DNA of 36,949 nucleotides from Rhodocyclaceae bacterium (GTDB taxonomy: Bacteria; Pseudomonadota; Gammaproteobacteria; Burkholderiales; Rhodocyclaceae): contig JAGRGD010000074.1 of NCBI GenBank assembly GCA_020445665.1, positions 1 through 36,949 of the forward strand. Reading direction: 5' to 3'. Made by a program: the position numbers and the translations under genes. How positions within the stretch are numbered: the stretch's first letter is position 1; each line of letters opens with the position of its first letter. Shown here one piece after another: positions 33,440 to 36,949 of this stretch. The notes below the pieces were generated by a model. It was given only the letters and a program-made list of their open reading frames with translations, made no database searches and was not told the DNA's origin.

Positions 33440-35722
33440 TCAGCCCCCGCTGTGGCCGTGGCCCGCCTCGACCACCGTCAGCGCGGTCATGTTGACCACC
33501 CGCCGCACGGTCGTGCTGGCGGTCAGGATGTGCACCGGCTTGGCCGCACCGAGCAGGACCGGACCGATGGTCATGCCCTCGCCGGAGGACGTCTTGAGCA
33601 GGTTGAAGGCGATGTTCGCCGCGTCCAGCGTCGGGAAGATCAACAGATTGGCGTCCTCGCGCATCCTTGCGTTGGGGAAGATCTGCTTGCGCAGGCCCGC
33701 GTCGAGCGCGGCATCGCCGTGCATCTCTCCCTCGACATCCAGTTCAGGATGATCGGTGTGCAGCATCACCAGGGCCCGTCGCATCTTCTCGGCGGTCGGC
33801 GAATCCTCGGAACCGAATGAGGAGTGCGAGAGAAGCGCAACTTTCGGCGTTACACCGAAGCGCCGCATCTCGGCAGCAGCCAGCACGGTCATCTCGACGA
33901 TCTGCTCCGGCGTCGGGTCGTAGTTGACGTAGGTGTCGCACAGGAAGAGCGTCCGCCCCGGCAAGCTGAGGATGTTCATCGTGTAGAAGTTGCGCACACC
34001 GCGCTGGCGCCCGAGCACCGTCTCGATGAAGCGCAGGTGCAGGCGGTGCATGCCGTAGGTGCCGCAGATCAGGCCGTCGCCATAGCCGAAGTGCAGCAGC
34101 AGCGCGCCGATCAGGGTCGAGCGACGGCGCACCTCGCGCTTGGCGTACTCGACCGACACGCCCTTGCGTTCCATCAGGCGGTGATAGTGGCTCCACAGTT
34201 CCTTGAAGCGGGGGTCCGAGTCCGGATTGACCAGGTCGAAGTCGATGACCGGCTTCATGCGCAGGCCGAAGCGCTCGATGTTGTTCTCCACCACCTCGGG
34301 CCGCCCGATCAGCACCGGGCGGGCGATGCCCTCGTCCAGAACGGTCTGCACCGCGCGCAGTACGCGCTCGGCCTCGCCCTCGGCGAAGATGATCCGCTTC
34401 GGCGAACGCTTGGCCGCCGCAAACACCGGCTTCATGATCAGCCCGGAATGCCAGACGAAGTTGTTGAGCTGGCTCCGATAGACTTCCATGTCGATGATCG
34501 GGCGCGTCGCGACACCCGAATCCATGCCGGCCTGGGCCACCGCCGGCGCGATCTTGACGATCAGGCGCGGATCGAAGGGCCGCGGGATGATGTAGTCCGG
34601 GCCGAAGCCGGACACCTTTTCCCCATAGGCCATCGCGACAATGTCGCTCTGCTCGGCGCGGGCCAGTTCGGCAATGGCCTTCACGGCTGCCAGCTTCATC
34701 TCATCGGTAATCGTCGTGGCGCCGACATCCAGCGCGCCACGGAAGATGAACGGGAAACACAGCACGTTGTTGACCTGGTTCGGGTAGTCCGAGCGGCCGG
34801 TCGCGATGATCGCGTCGCTGCGCACCGCCTGCACGTCCTCCGGCAGGATCTCCGGACGGGGGTTGGCCAGCGCCAGGATCAGGGGCCGCTCGGCCATGCG
34901 CGCCACCATGTCCTGCTTCAGCACGCCGCCGGCCGACAGGCCCAGGAAGACGTCAGCGCCGTCGATGATCTCGCCCAGCGAGCGGGCATCGGTGGCCTTT
35001 GCATAGCGCGCCTTGATGGGGTCCATCAGCGTCGTCCGCCCCTCGTAGACCACACCTTCGATGTCCGACACCCAGATGTTCTCGACCGGAATGCCCAGCA
35101 TCACCAGCAGGTCCAGGCAGGCCAGCGCTGCGGCACCTGCACCCGAGGTCACCACCTTGACCCGCTTGAGGTCCTTGCCGACGAGGTGCAGGCCGTTGAG
35201 CACCGCGGCGCCAACGACAATGGCCGTGCCATGCTGATCATCGTGGAAGACCGGGATCTTCATGCGCTCGCGCAGTTGCTTCTCGATGTAGAAGCACTCG
35301 GGCGCCTTGATGTCCTCGAGGTTGATGCCGCCGAAGGTCGGCTCGAGGGAGGCGATGGTCTCGATCAGCTTGTCCGGGTCGGGCTGGTCGATCTCCAGAT
35401 CGAAGACGTCGATGCCGGCGAACTTCTTGAACAGCACCCCCTTGCCTTCCATCACAGGCTTGGAGGCCAGCGCACCAATGTTGCCGAGACCGAGCACCGC
35501 GGTGCCGTTGGTGACCACGCCGATCAGGTTCGAGCGCGCTGTCAGTTCGGCCGCCTGGGCCGGGTCCTCGACGATCGCATCGCAGGCCGCGGCGACGCCC
35601 GGCGAGTAGGCCAGCGACAGGTCCTGCTGGTTCGTCAGGGCCTTGGTCGGGCTGATGGCGATCTTGCCGGGGCGGGGGTGGCGGTGATACTCGAGGGCTG
35701 CTTCGCGAATGCGCTCGTCCAT
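33440..35722 (-). CDS. maeB: NADP-dependent malic enzyme (malic enzyme-phosphotransacetylase fusion)
   Basis: Oxidatively decarboxylates malate to pyruvate, giving NADPH. 760 residues, the usual long MaeB form. The malic enzyme N-domain ([34 protein letters not shown] split by its linker, and HDDQHGTA) and NAD(P)-binding domain ([13 protein letters not shown]) fill about 1-425. A phosphotransacetylase-like domain (from about 430; [12 protein letters not shown]) follows; in characterised homologues it has no transferase activity and serves allosteric control, for example by acetyl-CoA. I start at the ATG at 35722 with GGAG 5 nt upstream; an upstream in-frame start at 35749 is less likely. Divergent from pckG, so two enzymes of the C3/C4 node share one intergenic region. 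Confidence 0.95.
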   Translation of the reverse strand: MDERIREAALEYHRHPRPGKIAISPTKALTNQQDLSLAYSPGVAAACDAIVEDPAQAAELTARSNLIGVVTNGTAVLGLGNIGALASKPVMEGKGVLFKKFAGIDVFDLEIDQPDPDKLIETIASLEPTFGGINLEDIKAPECFYIEKQLRERMKIPVFHDDQHGTAIVVGAAVLNGLHLVGKDLKRVKVVTSGAGAAALACLDLLVMLGIPVENIWVSDIEGVVYEGRTTLMDPIKARYAKATDARSLGEIIDGADVFLGLSAGGVLKQDMVARMAERPLILALANPRPEILPEDVQAVRSDAIIATGRSDYPNQVNNVLCFPFIFRGALDVGATTITDEMKLAAVKAIAELARAEQSDIVAMAYGEKVSGFGPDYIIPRPFDPRLIVKIAPAVAQAGMDSGVATRPIIDMEVYRSQLNNFVWHSGLIMKPVFAAAKRSPKRIIFAEGEAERVLRAVQTVLDEGIARPVLIGRPEVVENNIERFGLRMKPVIDFDLVNPDSDPRFKELWSHYHRLMERKGVSVEYAKREVRRRSTLIGALLLHFGYGDGLICGTYGMHRLHLRFIETVLGRQRGVRNFYTMNILSLPGRTLFLCDTYVNYDPTPEQIVEMTVLAAAEMRRFGVTPKVALLSHSSFGSEDSPTAEKMRRALVMLHTDHPELDVEGEMHGDAALDAGLRKQIFPNARMREDANLLIFPTLDAANIAFNLLKTSSGEGMTIGPVLLGAAKPVHILTASTTVRRVVNMTALTVVEAGHGHSGG

Positions 35723-35872
35723 GACGTCTCCAGGGAGGAGCACACCCATTGGCCGCGCGTCAGGGTATGCCCCGATTGTTCAGTTCGGACGAAAACGCCC
35801 CAGCGGCGGGCGATTCCGTGGAAATGCCTGACACACCAATGACTTTCGTTCATCCCCTGTTGCAGATGCACG

Positions 35873-35902
35873 TTTTCAGGAGCGGGCCGGACATGGCATA
35901 AT
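35873..35902 (+). promoter_or_regulatory. Predicted pckG promoter
   Basis: TTTTCA (35873-35878) and CATAAT (35897-35902) with an 18-bp spacer. It would give a leader of roughly 155 nt, long for a bacterial mRNA and covering the repeat block and hairpin below. Confidence 0.4.
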
Positions 35903-35909
35903 CTTAGGC

Positions 35910-35965
35910 TTTCGAAGTTTCGGAAGCATCTTCGTAGTTTCCGCAGATTTCGAGCGCTTCGGCAG
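35910..35965 (+). repeat. Degenerate TTTCG-AG tandem repeat in the pckG leader
   Basis: Six related units: TTTCGAAG (35910), TTTCGGAAG (35918), CTTCGTAG (35930), TTTCCGCAG (35938), TTTCGAG (35948) and CTTCGGCAG (35957). Start-to-start steps are 8, 12, 8, 10 and 9, so alternate units fall about 20 bp apart. The two adjacent 20-bp blocks 35910-35929 and 35930-35949 agree at 14 of 20 positions. Confidence 0.5.
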
Positions 35966-35991
35966 GCTGCGGCCACGTCGGAGCACGTCGT

Positions 35992-36021
35992 CTTCACGCC
36001 GGGAGGGAAAACCGCGTGAAG
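35992..36021 (+). other. Inverted repeat (possible mRNA hairpin or operator) in the pckG leader
   Basis: CTTCACGC (35992-35999) and GCGTGAAG (36014-36021) are perfect inverted repeats around a 14-nt purine-rich loop (GGGAGGGAAAA), 44 nt before the pckG ATG. It could be a transcription factor site or an RNA hairpin. Confidence 0.45.
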
Positions 36022-36065
36022 CCGTCGCGACCAGCCAGCTTGCTTATCCTGGAGATCCGCCAATC

Positions 36066-36949
36066 ATGAATCAACGCATTGCCGAGGCCGCCATCGCAGC
36101 CGCACCGGAGTACGTCCGCCACGAAAGACTCAAGAACTGGGTCGCCGAAATCGCTGCCCTGACCGAACCGGATCGGGTCGTCTGGTGCGATGGATCGCAG
36201 GAGGAGTACGACCGGCTGTGCGCCGAGATGGTCGAGGCTGGCATGCTCATCAAGCTGAATCCGGAGAAGCGCAAGAACTCCTACCTCGCCTGGTCGGATC
36301 CCTCGGATGTAGCACGCGTCGAAGACCGCACCTTCATCTGCTCCGAGAAACCCGAGGACGCCGGCCCGACCAACAACTGGGAAGACCCGGCCAAGATGCG
36401 CAAGACCCTGGCCGAGCTCTACAAGGGCTGCATGCATGGCCGCACCATGTACGTCGTCCCGTTCTCGATGGGTCCGCTGGGCTCGCCGATTGCCCACATC
36501 GGCGTCGAGATCTCCGACAGCCCCTACGTCGTGACCAACATGCGCACGATGACCCGCATGGGCAAGGGCGTCTTCGACGTTCTGGGTACCGACGGCGAGT
36601 TCGTGCCCTGCGTGCATACCGTCGGCGCCCCGCTCGCCCACGGCGAGAAGGACAGCCGCTGGCCGTGCAACCCGGACACCAAGTACATTGTCCACTACCC
36701 CGAGACGCGCGAGATCTGGTCCTACGGCTCGGGCTACGGCGGCAATGCCCTGCTCGGCAAGAAGTGCTTCGCGCTGCGCATCGCCTCGACGATGGCCCGC
36801 GACGAGGGCTGGCTCGCCGAGCACATGCTGATCCTCGGCGTCGAGAGCCCCGAAGGCGAGAAGACCTATGTTGCCGCGGCCTTCCCGTCGGCCTGCGGCA
36901 AGACCAACTTCGCGATGCTGATCCCGCCCAAGTCCTTCGGCGGCTGGAA
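36066..36949 (+). CDS. pckG: Phosphoenolpyruvate carboxykinase (GTP), N-terminal part (runs off the right edge)
   Basis: Interconverts oxaloacetate plus GTP with PEP, CO2 and GDP, the entry step of gluconeogenesis. The first 294 codons are in the window, about half of the usual 600-residue enzyme. Landmarks of the GTP class: [29 protein letters not shown] as adjoining N-terminal segments, [14 protein letters not shown], the PEP/oxaloacetate-binding region with [15 protein letters not shown], and the kinase-1 loop [12 protein letters not shown] with its reactive cysteine (C277). The ATP-type enzyme is different in sequence, so the cofactor call is firm. GGAG lies 11 nt before the ATG, a little far. 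Divergent from maeB, consistent with growth on acids or acetate. Confidence 0.96.
   Translation, partial: MNQRIAEAAIAAAPEYVRHERLKNWVAEIAALTEPDRVVWCDGSQEEYDRLCAEMVEAGMLIKLNPEKRKNSYLAWSDPSDVARVEDRTFICSEKPEDAGPTNNWEDPAKMRKTLAELYKGCMHGRTMYVVPFSMGPLGSPIAHIGVEISDSPYVVTNMRTMTRMGKGVFDVLGTDGEFVPCVHTVGAPLAHGEKDSRWPCNPDTKYIVHYPETREIWSYGSGYGGNALLGKKCFALRIASTMARDEGWLAEHMLILGVESPEGEKTYVAAAFPSACGKTNFAMLIPPKSFGGW

Larger units (their letters stand above)
35723..36065. other. 343-bp maeB/pckG divergent intergenic region
   Basis: Holds the promoters of both genes. Toward pckG I can point to a -10/-35 pair, a degenerate repeat block and a hairpin (separate entries). Toward maeB I see no convincing hexamer pair. 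No small open frame with a good ribosome binding site was found. Confidence 0.6.

Noticed and set aside
33824-35842. 672-residue plus-strand frame opposite maeB
   Set aside because: Antisense shadow of an unmistakable malic enzyme.
1-36949. CRISPR array, tRNA, rRNA or prophage
   Set aside because: No regularly spaced repeats, no cloverleaf or rRNA segments and no phage core genes were seen in either strand.

Overview
High-GC chromosomal DNA from a Gram-negative bacterium. Lipoprotein signals, an RND pump, a PBP7-type endopeptidase and the DnaE1/MaeB/GTP-PEPCK set point to Pseudomonadota. A betaproteobacterium of the Rhodocyclales kind is my best guess from gene content, but no rRNA or other phylogenetic marker is present. 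I see no tRNA, rRNA, CRISPR array, insertion sequence, integrase or phage core gene. Because GC is so high, nearly every real gene has a long open frame on the opposite strand; those shadows are left out.

Layout. 1-1893: 5' part of dnaE (minus), cut by the window edge. 1966-7800 (minus): a TetR repressor, a lipoprotein adaptor, an RND permease and an AEC-family carrier, joined by 4-nt overlaps or a few bases; a promoter with a palindromic operator lies just upstream of tetR. 7980-15510: signalling and regulation. This holds a hybrid histidine kinase with a periplasmic binding-protein sensor, a small beta-rich orphan protein, a PAS-GGDEF-EAL protein degenerate in both catalytic domains, a small lipoprotein and a divergent MocR-type regulator. 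15517-16347: an RluB/RluF-type pseudouridine synthase.

16426-30168 is the centre of the window: two different Mrp-type multisubunit cation/proton antiporter operons on the same strand, separated by 495 bp. The first (22290 down to 16426) is the known fused type mrpAB-C-D-E-F-G. The second (30168 down to 22786) reads E-F-G-A'(C-terminal part of MrpA only)-B-C-D1-D2-small membrane protein-D3. From E to the first D this is the gene order of the antiporter module of archaeal membrane-bound hydrogenase (MbhA-H), and it resembles cyanobacterial-type Mrp operons with a truncated MrpA, but no hydrogenase or NADH-module subunit is present. It has three NuoL/M/N-like pump subunits, one lacking the conserved TM7 lysine and histidine, plus an unassigned 79-residue two-helix protein translationally coupled to its neighbours. 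An IclR-family regulator is divergent from this operon.

31193-36949: pbpG (murein endopeptidase), a patatin-like phospholipase, maeB (malic enzyme fused to a phosphotransacetylase-like domain) and, divergent from maeB, the start of pckG (GTP-dependent PEP carboxykinase), cut by the right edge. maeB and pckG both work at the malate/oxaloacetate-pyruvate/PEP node. The pckG leader carries a degenerate tandem repeat and a perfect 8-bp inverted repeat.
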